NCBI GenBank assembly: GCA_964551295.1
Contig: CAZKDJ010000203.1
Location: 1 to 7,191, forward strand
Length of the DNA: 7,191 bases
Direction of reading: 5' to 3'
Source: JAFGED01 sp964551295
Lineage (GTDB): Bacteria > Chloroflexota > Anaerolineae > B4-G1
In this document: positions 1 to 5,780 of the stretch, one piece after another
Layout: each line of letters starts with the position of its first letter
Position numbering within the stretch: the stretch's first letter is position 1
Program-made: the position numbers and the translations under genes
Notes under the pieces: model-generated
Told to the model about the DNA's origin: nothing
Database searches by the model: none
What the model saw: the letters and a program-made list of their open reading frames with translations, nothing else

Positions 1-443
1 TTACCACACTCGCATGAGGCGCGAAAGTACCCCCCTTTTTTCAGGGGAGTCTTGATTCTGTTTCTACCCGCACGCGCACGGTTGAGCCATAAGTGAAACG
101 ACGCTCCCCTCTGCATCGCAAACGAGAATAGGGCCTATCCTATGACATGCTATAGGTGTTCAGATAAGGTTTTTGACACTTGAGTCGCTTTTCACGCCTG
201 CTGGCGGGCCGTTTTGTCAAAAACATTACCTGAAGGTCTATAGTTCATTGTGCAAGGATATTGCGGATGCAAGGTGCTTGCTTGGTTCCGGCTCGTTCGG
301 GATAGGTCGGTCGGCCGAGGTCGCAAGAACGAGATGCGGCGTCGGCTGGTAGTGGTTTTGGAAAGCCCCTAGCCTTTGAGCGGCTGCGCGTGATAGGGTC
401 TCGCCGCCTGTGTCGCGCAACCGCCCTGGCAGGGGTTTTCTGC
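1..443. other. non-coding stretch, left flank
   Basis: I see no supportable gene here. Open frames exist on both strands, but none has a good ribosome binding site, a recognisable motif or a plausible amino-acid composition. The first 90 or so bases are open in plus frame 1 and could be the tail of a gene outside the window, but nothing confirms this. The stretch contains a 14-bp inverted repeat (165-228), a cluster of CCTAT/ATAGG pentamers (128-156), and a 7-bp dyad CTCGTTC/GAACGAG (292-298 with 327-333). It lies downstream of the leftward promoter at 640-668, so it may be transcribed on the minus strand. Confidence 0.5.
165..228. repeat. inverted repeat, 14-bp arms with one mismatch
   Basis: TAAGGTTTTTGACA (165-178) is the reverse complement of 215-228 apart from one base. 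The 36-base spacer holds a small inner hairpin, CGCC-TGCT-GGCG. It could be a transcript-end hairpin, a protein site, or the remains of mobile-element ends. No transposase and no target duplication are visible. The TTGACA inside each arm has no matching -10 element at 16-18 bases in either direction. Confidence 0.45.
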
Positions 444-634
444 GCCTGCTGACCAAACACAGCAGGCCGGCTGCGCTCGCAGCCACGTCGTCGGATACGG
501 TCGGGGATGTCCAAACCCTGGCCCAATTTGAACTTGAAGAAGGTGTCCTATGACTGTGCGAACCTGCACAAAAGGAATGCCCGCCTCGGTGCTGCAACAC
601 CCGGCGGGCCAATGGTGGAACTTTCTCCGTTCCA
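444..634 (-). ncRNA. candidate structured small RNA or leader
   Basis: Five consecutive stem-loops follow the leftward promoter at 640-668. In transcript order they are GGTGGAAC/GTTCCACC (636-629 with 621-614, 7-nt loop); a two-part stem with GCCCGCC/GGCGGGC outside (609-603, 585-579) and GGTG/CACC inside; TGTGC/GCACA (570-566, 559-555); GGCTGC/GCAGCC closing a GAGC tetraloop (484-479, 474-469); and GCCTGCTG/CAGCAGGC (467-460, 451-444). No frame starting after the predicted transcription start has a convincing ribosome binding site. I do not recognise a known RNA family: there is no tmRNA, RNase P or SRP signature. The 3' end is not defined, since no hairpin followed by a U-run is seen. The sequence could instead be the leader of a gene left of the window. 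Confidence 0.35.
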
Positions 635-639
635 CCCAC

Positions 640-668
640 AATATACACCAGTCTCCGGCTGGTGTCAA
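640..668 (-). promoter_or_regulatory. sigma70-type promoter, leftward
   Basis: On the minus strand, TTGACA (668-663) is followed after exactly 17 bases by TATATT (645-640). This is a perfect -35 and a five-of-six -10. The predicted start is near 633-635. It reads away from the ABC operon into the stem-loop run at 444-636. No validated gene lies downstream within the window. Confidence 0.6.
645..665. promoter_or_regulatory. operator-like dyad inside the promoter spacer
   Basis: ACACCAG (645-651) and CTGGTGT (659-665) are perfect inverted repeats around 7 bases. The dyad fills the spacer between the -35 and -10 elements and overlaps one edge of each, where a bound repressor would block RNA polymerase. 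The motif differs from the AACGAACGTTCGTT palindrome in front of the TetR gene, so a different regulator would be expected. Because it lies upstream of the predicted start, it would act as DNA and not as part of the RNA. Confidence 0.45.
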
Positions 669-1074
669 GCGCGTTTTCCCAAAAGCTCTGCAAGTTATCC
701 TCATTTTCCTCTACCCAGGCGGCTTTGCTTGCTCATTCTTTGTCCCTGGCATCACAAAGGCTGAAACAGCCATCACGTGGTCCCAGGGTCAGGGAATGAG
801 GGCGAAGCCCACCCCTGGGCAGCCTTCCACTTTCCTCTAATCCCCTCCCGGTCTCCCCATCAATGTATGTAGGCCCCGATGTATGGTTATCATCCCCCGG
901 GGAGCAGTGCGCCTCGGGGGAGAACACAACTCAAAACGGGACCATCATAACCCCGTGGGCAGACGCGGCGGCAAGCTCGCCGTCTCCTGGGAGCGGTGTG
1001 CCACCCAGCGGCCGGACGGCATCCGCATGCGCCGACCCGCGGGAGGGAGGTGAATTTTGGGCGTTTCTCCAGGT
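669..1074. other. non-coding stretch after the ABC operon
   Basis: I see no gene between the promoter at 640-668 and the stop codon of the second permease at 1075. Short dyads occur at 738-759 (CTTTGT/ACAAAG), 807-820 (GCCCA-CCCC-TGGGC), 894-920 and 961-985. None is followed by a T-run on the minus strand, so no intrinsic terminator for the leftward operon can be named. Open frames running back from the permease are out-of-frame shadows or lack a ribosome binding site. Confidence 0.5.
894..920. repeat. GC-rich stem-loop downstream of the operon
   Basis: CCCCCGGGG (894-902) pairs with CCTCGGGGG (912-920) over nine positions, one of them a G.U pair if read as plus-strand RNA, around a 9-base loop. 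It lies about 155 bases past the operon's last stop codon. There is no U-tract on either side, so it is not a classical terminator, though it could hold the 3' end of a processed message. Confidence 0.35.
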
Positions 1075-2187
1075 TTAGCCCAACCGCCGTAATTGACGGG
1101 CGGTCAAAACCATTCCTCCCACCAGGCTCACGAGCGCAAACCCTGTCAGCGTGAGAAACGTCGGAGTCCAATCGACTGGCCAGGCCTGGAAGAGAACCAG
1201 ATCGCGCATGGGATCCACGGCGTAGGTGTTGGGGAATAGCCGGGCGGGCCAAATCACTTCGGCCCAATTTTGGCGCACCGGGGCCAGCCCGCCACCGATG
1301 AAAAATACGATCACTCCACCAAAGACGCCACTGATTGCCCCGGCCATATAGTGCCGTGTGCGCACTCCGAGCACGAGGCCGACAGAGACCCAAAAGAGCG
1401 CCATCAAACCGGAGAGCAACCACACAGCCCATAGGAAACGGCCCGGCCAGGCACCAACCCAAAGATATACGACGAGCAGTAGAGCTGTCCCGGTCACCAG
1501 CCCCATAAAAAGTGCAAGCAGCACCTTGGGGAGCAAAACCCACGCCAGCGAGCACGGGGCCAACCCGTATTCCAGCGTGATCCTGGCCAGGTGTTCCTTG
1601 TAGGTGAGCAAAAAGATATTGAACATGCCGCCAAGGCTCACGCCGAGCAGCACCAATCCTACTGCAATCAGCGGAAACCAGTGAATCATCTCCGGGCGCG
1701 GGTACTCCTCGGTCAGGGCTAAGGGCGGGCCGGGCCGGCCGATCTTTTCGTAAAAGCGCCACACGATCTCTGTCGAGTAGATGCGGTGGTTCTTGGCCCG
1801 ATCGTCGTTATAGTTGCTAAAGTGCATCTCAATGTTGGGGTTCTGCTCAGACTCTAACCGCGCCGAGAAATCCGGGGGAATGACCCACACACCATCAATG
1901 GTGTGGGCATAGTACGCATCCCAGGCTTCATCTTCGGGCAGGTCTGGGACATCATAATAGGGCGTCCCAAACGGGGACATGACCTCGCCAATCGTCTGTC
2001 GCAGGACATCCCCCCACGGCCCGCTGTCGTGATTGAACACGGCGATCTTGAAAGTCAACCGCCCGCCAAACAACAACCCAAAGGCAACCATCAGAATGCC
2101 AGGGGCGATGAATCCTCCCAGGACGGAGATGGGATCCCGCACCAGGGCTTTGACCTCGGTTGAAAGTAATATCCAAAAGCGTTTCAT
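1075..2187 (-). CDS. ABC-2 type transporter permease (second membrane subunit)
   Basis: A 370-residue membrane subunit that should form the export channel with the upstream permease, powered by the ATPase of the same operon. It fits the ABC-2 architecture: a cytoplasmic N-terminus, a first membrane segment near residues 21-41, a large polar domain outside the membrane (about 42-165), then five hydrophobic segments near 169-195, 213-243, 250-275, 281-303 and 343-363. The motif LFPNTYAVDPMRDL (317-330) resembles the P-N-x-YAxD/E stretch seen late in many ABC-2 permeases. The ATG is one base past the previous gene's TGA, with AGGAG placed correctly inside that gene's end, so translation is probably coupled. 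It ends in TAA as the last gene of the operon. The transported substrate cannot be read from the sequence. Confidence 0.9.
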   Translation of the reverse strand: MKRFWILLSTEVKALVRDPISVLGGFIAPGILMVAFGLLFGGRLTFKIAVFNHDSGPWGDVLRQTIGEVMSPFGTPYYDVPDLPEDEAWDAYYAHTIDGVWVIPPDFSARLESEQNPNIEMHFSNYNDDRAKNHRIYSTEIVWRFYEKIGRPGPPLALTEEYPRPEMIHWFPLIAVGLVLLGVSLGGMFNIFLLTYKEHLARITLEYGLAPCSLAWVLLPKVLLALFMGLVTGTALLLVVYLWVGAWPGRFLWAVWLLSGLMALFWVSVGLVLGVRTRHYMAGAISGVFGGVIVFFIGGGLAPVRQNWAEVIWPARLFPNTYAVDPMRDLVLFQAWPVDWTPTFLTLTGFALVSLVGGMVLTARQLRRLG

Positions 2188-2188
2188 A

Positions 2189-3262
2189 TCACTCCTGTCT
2201 CAGCACTCTCCAACGATACGTGAAGAATGCCAATGTCAGCAAGCCAACACTGAATAGAGCCAGCGCGAGGATTGAGGATGGGGGATCGCCGACTTGAGCG
2301 CCATAGTAGCAGGAGAAAAGCATCTCGACGGCGTGGGCGTTGGGCGTCAGGCGACTGAGTTTTTCGTACAATCCCCCAAAGCCAGCCGTCAGGCCAAATG
2401 CACCACCGAGAATCCAGCTTCCCATCCCGGCGATCAGCCCCGTCAACAAGGATGGAATGCTGCGACGGAACAAAAGCCCAATGATAATCCCTAAACTGCT
2501 GGCCGTGATTGCTACCGGCAGCAAGACCAGCCCTACTCGCCAGAACGAGCCTGGCCAAAAGCCGGTCCGCCAGCCCTGAGCCAGCAGCAGTACGCCCGCC
2601 GAAAGAAACGCCGAGAGCACCAGCCGCGTCAGGCGGGCCCCCAACACCCATACCGGGGCAATGGGTGCCAGGCGGAATTCTGCGATCGTGCGGAACTCGA
2701 AATCTTGGGCGGTGAGAATCCCACCGATAAAGACCGCTGCCAGAAAAGTCGTCATCGGCAGCATCGCCATGCCAAAGTAGACCGTATAAGGCACGTCTAC
2801 TGGCAGCCACGGGTGCTCCTCGATGGTCACTGCAGCATCGCCCAGCTCCTCGTTCCACAGGCGTAACGCGGCCGCCGTCAGCCGGTTACGCAGGTTCTTG
2901 ACCTGGTTACTATCGATCAAGCTGAACCGTTGCACCGCTGTTGGGACTCCATCGCGGGATTCGACCGCGACGATCTGGCGGAACGTCGAGCTTTCCATCT
3001 GCGCCGCTTCCTCTGGGCTCACGACGATGGGGTTGATATACGGCAGGCCGATGGGTGATCCCACCTCCCGCATCGCCGCCACCAATGCACGCTCTTTGTC
3101 GGTCGTCGGCTGTATCACGTGCATATCAAAGGTCGCCTGTACCAACGACGGTGACATGAGTAGATACATGAGAGTGGGTTGGAGGATTGCCACCAGGTGA
3201 ATGGGCAACGCGGTGCGAGCAAGTTTGAACTCGTTCAACAAAAGAAGAAGAAAGCGGGGCAT
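2189..3262 (-). CDS. ABC-2 type transporter permease (first membrane subunit)
   Basis: A 357-residue membrane protein, the likely heterodimer partner of the permease that follows. The first membrane segment is near residues 19-36. It is followed by a large polar domain (about 40-155) and five more hydrophobic segments near 158-183, 206-229, 240-264, 268-291 and 329-348. This is the one-plus-five layout of ABC-2 exporters with an extracytoplasmic domain. LTPNAHAVEML (305-315) occupies the position of LFPNTYAVDPM in its partner, which supports common ancestry despite low similarity overall. The ATG lies 3 bases after the ATPase stop, with a GGGAG ribosome binding site inside the ATPase coding end. 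Its TGA is one base before the next ATG. Antibiotic, bacteriocin or lipid export are all possible, and none is proven. Confidence 0.9.
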   Translation of the reverse strand: MPRFLLLLLNEFKLARTALPIHLVAILQPTLMYLLMSPSLVQATFDMHVIQPTTDKERALVAAMREVGSPIGLPYINPIVVSPEEAAQMESSTFRQIVAVESRDGVPTAVQRFSLIDSNQVKNLRNRLTAAALRLWNEELGDAAVTIEEHPWLPVDVPYTVYFGMAMLPMTTFLAAVFIGGILTAQDFEFRTIAEFRLAPIAPVWVLGARLTRLVLSAFLSAGVLLLAQGWRTGFWPGSFWRVGLVLLPVAITASSLGIIIGLLFRRSIPSLLTGLIAGMGSWILGGAFGLTAGFGGLYEKLSRLTPNAHAVEMLFSCYYGAQVGDPPSSILALALFSVGLLTLAFFTYRWRVLRQE

Positions 3263-3265
3263 AGC

Positions 3266-4198
3266 TCACTCCCTCAGCGCCCGGCCCGTGTGATGCAAGA
3301 ACACATCGTCCAGCGTGGGTCTCGCGATACGTATGGATTCCAACCGGCCGGCGGCAACCACCCGGGTGACCAGTTCGCCGGCGATGCTTTCGGCGTCACT
3401 CACTTCCAGGCGCAATTGATCGGGTGGGATGCGCGTCACCGCCTCGATTCCCAGGCCGGTAAACACCGACTCAGGGACTTGGATGGCGGGAGTGGTACGC
3501 AGAGTGACGATGTCGCGCTGCAAGTCGGATTTGAGGTGTTCGGGGGAATCCAGCGCCACCGCCCGGCCGTGGTCAACGATCACCAACCGGTCGCACAAGG
3601 CATCGGCTTCCATCATGTCGTTGGTCGAGACGATAAAGGTCTTGCCCTGAGTTTGCTGCATCTTGATGTGCTCCCACAGCGCGTGCCACCCCTGCACGTC
3701 CACGCCGAGCGTGGGTTCGTCGAAAAGAATAATGTCGGGATCGTGCAACAACGCGCGAGCCAGGGCCAGACGGCGCTTCATCCCTCCAGAATAGGTCCCC
3801 ACGCGGTCCTTGCGTCTCTCCCAGAGTCTCATCAGTTGTAAAAGCTCTTGAATCCGCTCTTTCACGACGGAAAGATCGGCGCAGTAAAGTGCGGCGTGGT
3901 GCCAAAGATTGTCCACGGCGCTCAGGTCGGCGTAGAGGTTCGTCTCCTGGGGCACCAACCCGATGCGCTGGCGCACCTGGCGAGGCTCGACCTGTGGATC
4001 GAACCCCAGCACGTGCACCTCACCGTCGTGCCGCCGCAACAGACCGGTGACCATGTTGATCGTCGTCGTCTTGCCCGCACCGTTAGGTCCGAGCAGTCCA
4101 AAGATCTCGCCAGATTGGACTTGGAAAGACAGGTCGTTTACGGCGACCATGTCGCCGAAACGACGAGTGACGCTGTGTAACGCGATAGCGCTTGACAT
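3266..4198 (-). CDS. ABC transporter ATP-binding protein (ABC-2/DrrA-like)
   Basis: A 310-residue cytoplasmic ATPase that would drive the two permeases encoded after it. Visible motifs are Walker A GPNGAGKT (37-44), Q-loop glutamine 84 in LVPQE, signature YSGGM (136-140), Walker B IILFDE (156-161) with catalytic Glu161, and a D-loop in TLGVD (163-167). After about residue 225 a C-terminal extension ends in RPTLDDVFLHHTG, which is typical of DrrA/CcmA-like ATPases of ABC-2 exporters. The oddity is the H-loop: the usual T-H reads STNDMMEAD (191-199), with Asn193 where the switch histidine is expected. The ATG is preceded by AGGAG, which overlaps the TetR stop codon, and the gap between the genes is 9 bases. 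Only one ATPase gene is present, so it probably acts as a homodimer. Confidence 0.95.
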   Translation of the reverse strand: MSSAIALHSVTRRFGDMVAVNDLSFQVQSGEIFGLLGPNGAGKTTTINMVTGLLRRHDGEVHVLGFDPQVEPRQVRQRIGLVPQETNLYADLSAVDNLWHHAALYCADLSVVKERIQELLQLMRLWERRKDRVGTYSGGMKRRLALARALLHDPDIILFDEPTLGVDVQGWHALWEHIKMQQTQGKTFIVSTNDMMEADALCDRLVIVDHGRAVALDSPEHLKSDLQRDIVTLRTTPAIQVPESVFTGLGIEAVTRIPPDQLRLEVSDAESIAGELVTRVVAAGRLESIRIARPTLDDVFLHHTGRALRE

Positions 4199-4207
4199 GG
4201 TTTTCTC

Positions 4208-4804
4208 CTATTGTTGTAGAATGCCGTGCAGGTAGATGTCTACAAAGTTGTCAAAGGCCCCCTGTTGGGATTTGGACAGGAACTGATCGCCCATGAGCCA
4301 CTCGGTCATAAAGTAGGCAAAAAAGAACCCCACGAAAGCACGAATCAGTACGGGGGGAGGAATTGGCCGGAGATCTCCGTTCACCTGTGCGAGCTTTTGC
4401 GCAAAACCGATCATCCGTGGAAACAAGCTCTCGAACAATTGCGGGAAATGTTGCCCTTTGAACTCGACGATCTCGATAAACATCAGTTGCAGGTCGTCGG
4501 AGCGATTTTCCAGGGCCGCCAGCATCCCGGCTGCGGCGTCGCGTACCAACTCCTCCGCCGTCTCTCCCTGGGCCGCCTCTAGCGCGGGCACGATATCCAG
4601 GTAGGGATTGCGCTCCACCATGACTGTTACGAAGATATCCTCCTTGCCGGTAAAGTGATTGTAGATACCGCCGAGTGCGAGCCCCGCTTGCTCCGCGATC
4701 TGTCGCATCGAGGTGCCGTGATACCCTCGCTCGATGAACAGGCGGTGCGCTGCCTCGATGATCCGGTCACGGGTGCGTTCTCCTTTGGTTGCTTCGTCAG
4801 ACAT
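4208..4804 (-). CDS. TetR/AcrR family transcriptional repressor
   Basis: A 198-residue dimeric DNA-binding regulator, probably the ligand sensor for the exporter. The N-terminal helix-turn-helix is clear: an RDRIIEAAHRLF helix (12-23), then TSMRQIAEQAG (31-41) and the recognition helix ending in GGIYNHF (45-51), followed by K54-E55, all classic TetR features. The C-terminal part (about 60-198) is helical and hydrophobic, fitting a ligand pocket and dimer interface; its sequence is poorly conserved and does not reveal the ligand. The ATG at 4804 was chosen because AAGGAG sits 5 bases upstream. A TTG in frame at 4819 would add five residues but overlaps that ribosome binding site. It is the first gene of the operon, behind a promoter with a palindromic operator, so autorepression is likely. 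Confidence 0.95.
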   Translation of the reverse strand: MSDEATKGERTRDRIIEAAHRLFIERGYHGTSMRQIAEQAGLALGGIYNHFTGKEDIFVTVMVERNPYLDIVPALEAAQGETAEELVRDAAAGMLAALENRSDDLQLMFIEIVEFKGQHFPQLFESLFPRMIGFAQKLAQVNGDLRPIPPPVLIRAFVGFFFAYFMTEWLMGDQFLSKSQQGAFDNFVDIYLHGILQQ

Positions 4805-4824
4805 GGGCTCTCCTTGCAAATAAA

Positions 4825-4838
4825 AACGAACGTTCGTT
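4825..4838. promoter_or_regulatory. TetR operator palindrome
   Basis: AACGAACGTTCGTT is a perfect 14-bp palindrome. It covers the predicted transcription start (near 4834-4836) of the TetR-ABC operon, a standard site for autorepression. A partial copy, GAACGTT, recurs at 4853-4859 between the -10 and -35, with copy starts 25 bases apart. A related imperfect dyad (GAAC-N6-GTTC) lies at 4883-4896. Assignment to this TetR rests on position and symmetry. Confidence 0.75.
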
Positions 4839-4841
4839 CAT

Positions 4842-4870
4842 ATTATATTACAGAACGTTTCCACCGTCAA
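4842..4870 (-). promoter_or_regulatory. sigma70-type promoter of the TetR-ABC operon
   Basis: On the minus strand, TTGACG (4870-4865) is separated by 17 bases from TATAAT (4847-4842). The predicted start falls inside the palindromic operator, giving an untranslated leader of roughly 30 bases before the TetR ATG. It is the only good promoter seen for the four-gene operon. Confidence 0.8.
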
Positions 4871-5297
4871 GTCCGATTTCAGGAACGAATTGGTTCAGTA
4901 TACTGGGGAACTTGTGCTGGCTACTTGACTCATCCATGTGAGTTCACGACAGCCGTAGCAACGCCTGTGCTGGATGGCCTGCACCACTCTTATACCCGCC
5001 TCGCCAATCTACACTGGTGCCTTCCAAGCTGTTCCCATGACAGCGAAACGCCAGCAACGAGTTGTTGCTGGCATAGTTGAGCTTGCATTCCGATGATTTG
5101 GTGACAAGAAGTCATCTGTTATCGGCTTGATTTGACCTATAACATTTGCCAATCACCAATGCACCACCAAAAGAACCCAGGTCCTTTGACGAAAAAGGAT
5201 TCCATCTGTCAAACCCAGGCGGATGGAATGAGTAGCCAACACAGGGCCTTCTTCGCATATCAGCAGGTCGCTTAGCGCAGAACTCTTTTTGAACACT
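4871..5297. other. non-coding stretch with several dyads
   Basis: I see no convincing gene between the TetR promoter and the long hairpin at 5298. Small stem-loops are GCTGT/ACAGC (5028-5044), GCCAGCAAC/GTTGCTGGC (5050-5072), GGTGAC/GTCATC with one G.U (5100-5116) and ATTCCATC/GATGGAAT (5199-5229). A palindrome, CAGTATACTG (4896-4905), contains TATACT, a possible rightward -10, but no good -35 precedes it. Minus-strand frames through here have no ribosome binding site and read through the hairpin at 5298-5355, so I do not call them. Confidence 0.5.
5050..5072. repeat. 9-bp perfect stem-loop
   Basis: GCCAGCAAC (5050-5058) and GTTGCTGGC (5064-5072) pair perfectly around GAGTT. Neither strand shows a proper U-run afterwards (the minus strand reads GTTTCG), so it is at best a weak terminator. 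It may belong to a larger structured plus-strand RNA that includes the hairpin at 5298-5355. Confidence 0.4.
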
Positions 5298-5355
5298 AAA
5301 GGCCCCGGCTTTTGCCCATCTCGCTTCGTCGAGGTGAGCAGAGGCCGGGGTCTTT
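5298..5355 (+). ncRNA. 58-nt long hairpin, RNA element
   Basis: Arms 5298-5323 and 5330-5355 pair at 25 of 26 positions around a 6-base loop, CTTCGT. There are 21 Watson-Crick pairs, four G.U pairs (5302, 5310, 5312, 5319) and one C.A mismatch at 5316/5337. The four wobbles pair only if the plus strand is the RNA, and would be C.A mismatches in the opposite transcript, so the fold suggests rightward transcription. AAAG opens the stem and CTTT closes it, as in some terminators, but the following bases (GCCGTTT) are a poor U-tract. It could be a terminator for an upstream RNA, an RNase III-type processing site, or a hairpin in the leader of the gene at 5480. Confidence 0.45.
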
Positions 5356-5433
5356 GCCGTTTCCAACAGGGACATTCCCAAGAAACAAACCTGACAACAG
5401 GGCACAACCAAGCCCTCACATAGCCACGTAAGC

Positions 5434-5453
5434 CTGCCAGGTGCACCTGGCAG
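5434..5453. promoter_or_regulatory. 20-bp perfect palindrome before the small membrane gene
   Basis: CTGCCAGGTGCACCTGGCAG is its own reverse complement with no spacer. It ends 11 bases before the Shine-Dalgarno (5465-5474) of the following gene. Its position and symmetry suit an operator for a dimeric repressor. As RNA it could fold, with a short loop at the centre, next to the ribosome binding site. No convincing -35/-10 pair was found between 5355 and 5434. Confidence 0.5.
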
Positions 5454-5479
5454 AGACCAACTTGAAGGAGGTGAGTTTG

Positions 5480-5623
5480 ATGGACTCGATCGTCCCCTTG
5501 ATCGTCGCCCTGGTCGTGGCCATCCCGGTGGCGCTGGGCATCACGAAGCTGTTGACGGTTCTCGCGGCGCGCTACCTGGCGCGGGTCGAACGCTGGGAGC
5601 GGTACTGCGTGATGAAGAAGTAA
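5480..5623 (+). CDS. small single-pass membrane protein, unknown function
   Basis: A 47-residue protein: a short N-terminus (MDS), one hydrophobic helix from about residue 4 to 30 rich in V, I, L and A with two prolines, then a basic amphipathic tail with seven R/K residues (RYLARVERWERYCVMKK). Under the positive-inside rule the tail should be cytoplasmic. The start is supported by AAGGAGGTGA (5465-5474), a near-ideal ribosome binding site 5 bases before the ATG. An upstream in-frame ATG at 5441 lies inside the 20-bp palindrome and lacks such a site. I do not recognise a family. A type I toxin-like peptide, a membrane anchor or a small accessory subunit are all possible. The coiled-coil gene 236 bases downstream points the same way, so the two may share a transcript. 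Confidence 0.7.
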   Translation: MDSIVPLIVALVVAIPVALGITKLLTVLAARYLARVERWERYCVMKK

Positions 5624-5780
5624 TCGCCGCCCTCCCCATCGGGCCAGTCAATGCTCCTACCCTATGTATTCCACATACGGAACGTACAAGCCGGGGGCAT
5701 CCCGTTCACCAGCCCAGCGCTGACCGGAACCCACAACACGAAGCGCAGAAGTCTACCCCAATCCAATACGTTCAAACTCT

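Noticed and set aside
424..439. CCCT-GGC-AGGG followed by GTTTT as a plus-strand terminator
   Set aside because: The stem has only four pairs and the U-run is short, with no plus-strand gene upstream to terminate.
555..570. TGTGC-N6-GCACA (GGTTCG in the minus strand) as a tRNA or tmRNA T-arm
   Set aside because: The loop lacks the TTCRANY pattern with a 7-base loop, and no acceptor or anticodon arm can be drawn around it.
238..693. Minus-strand open frame of 151 codons
   Set aside because: Its ATG lies upstream of the predicted transcription start at about 633, it has no good ribosome binding site, its composition is R/S/P-rich like random GC-rich frames, and it reads through several perfect stem-loops.
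550..840. Plus-strand open frame of 96 codons with an AAGGTG-like ribosome site
   Set aside because: The ribosome site is weak, there is no promoter, the protein has no recognisable domain, and it crosses the leftward promoter and the stem-loops. Chance is more likely, though a tiny gene cannot be fully excluded.
890..1762. Minus-strand 290-codon frame overlapping the second permease
   Set aside because: It is an out-of-frame shadow of the permease: arginine/glycine-rich, with no ribosome site and no domain.
3179..3841. Plus-strand 220-codon frame opposite the ATPase
   Set aside because: It is antisense to the clear ATPase with all its motifs. His/Gln/Val-rich antisense frames are typical shadows.
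5112..5446. Two minus-strand frames of 97-99 codons
   Set aside because: They overlap the long hairpin (5298-5355), and one begins inside the 20-bp palindrome. Neither has a ribosome site, a recognisable motif or a promoter.
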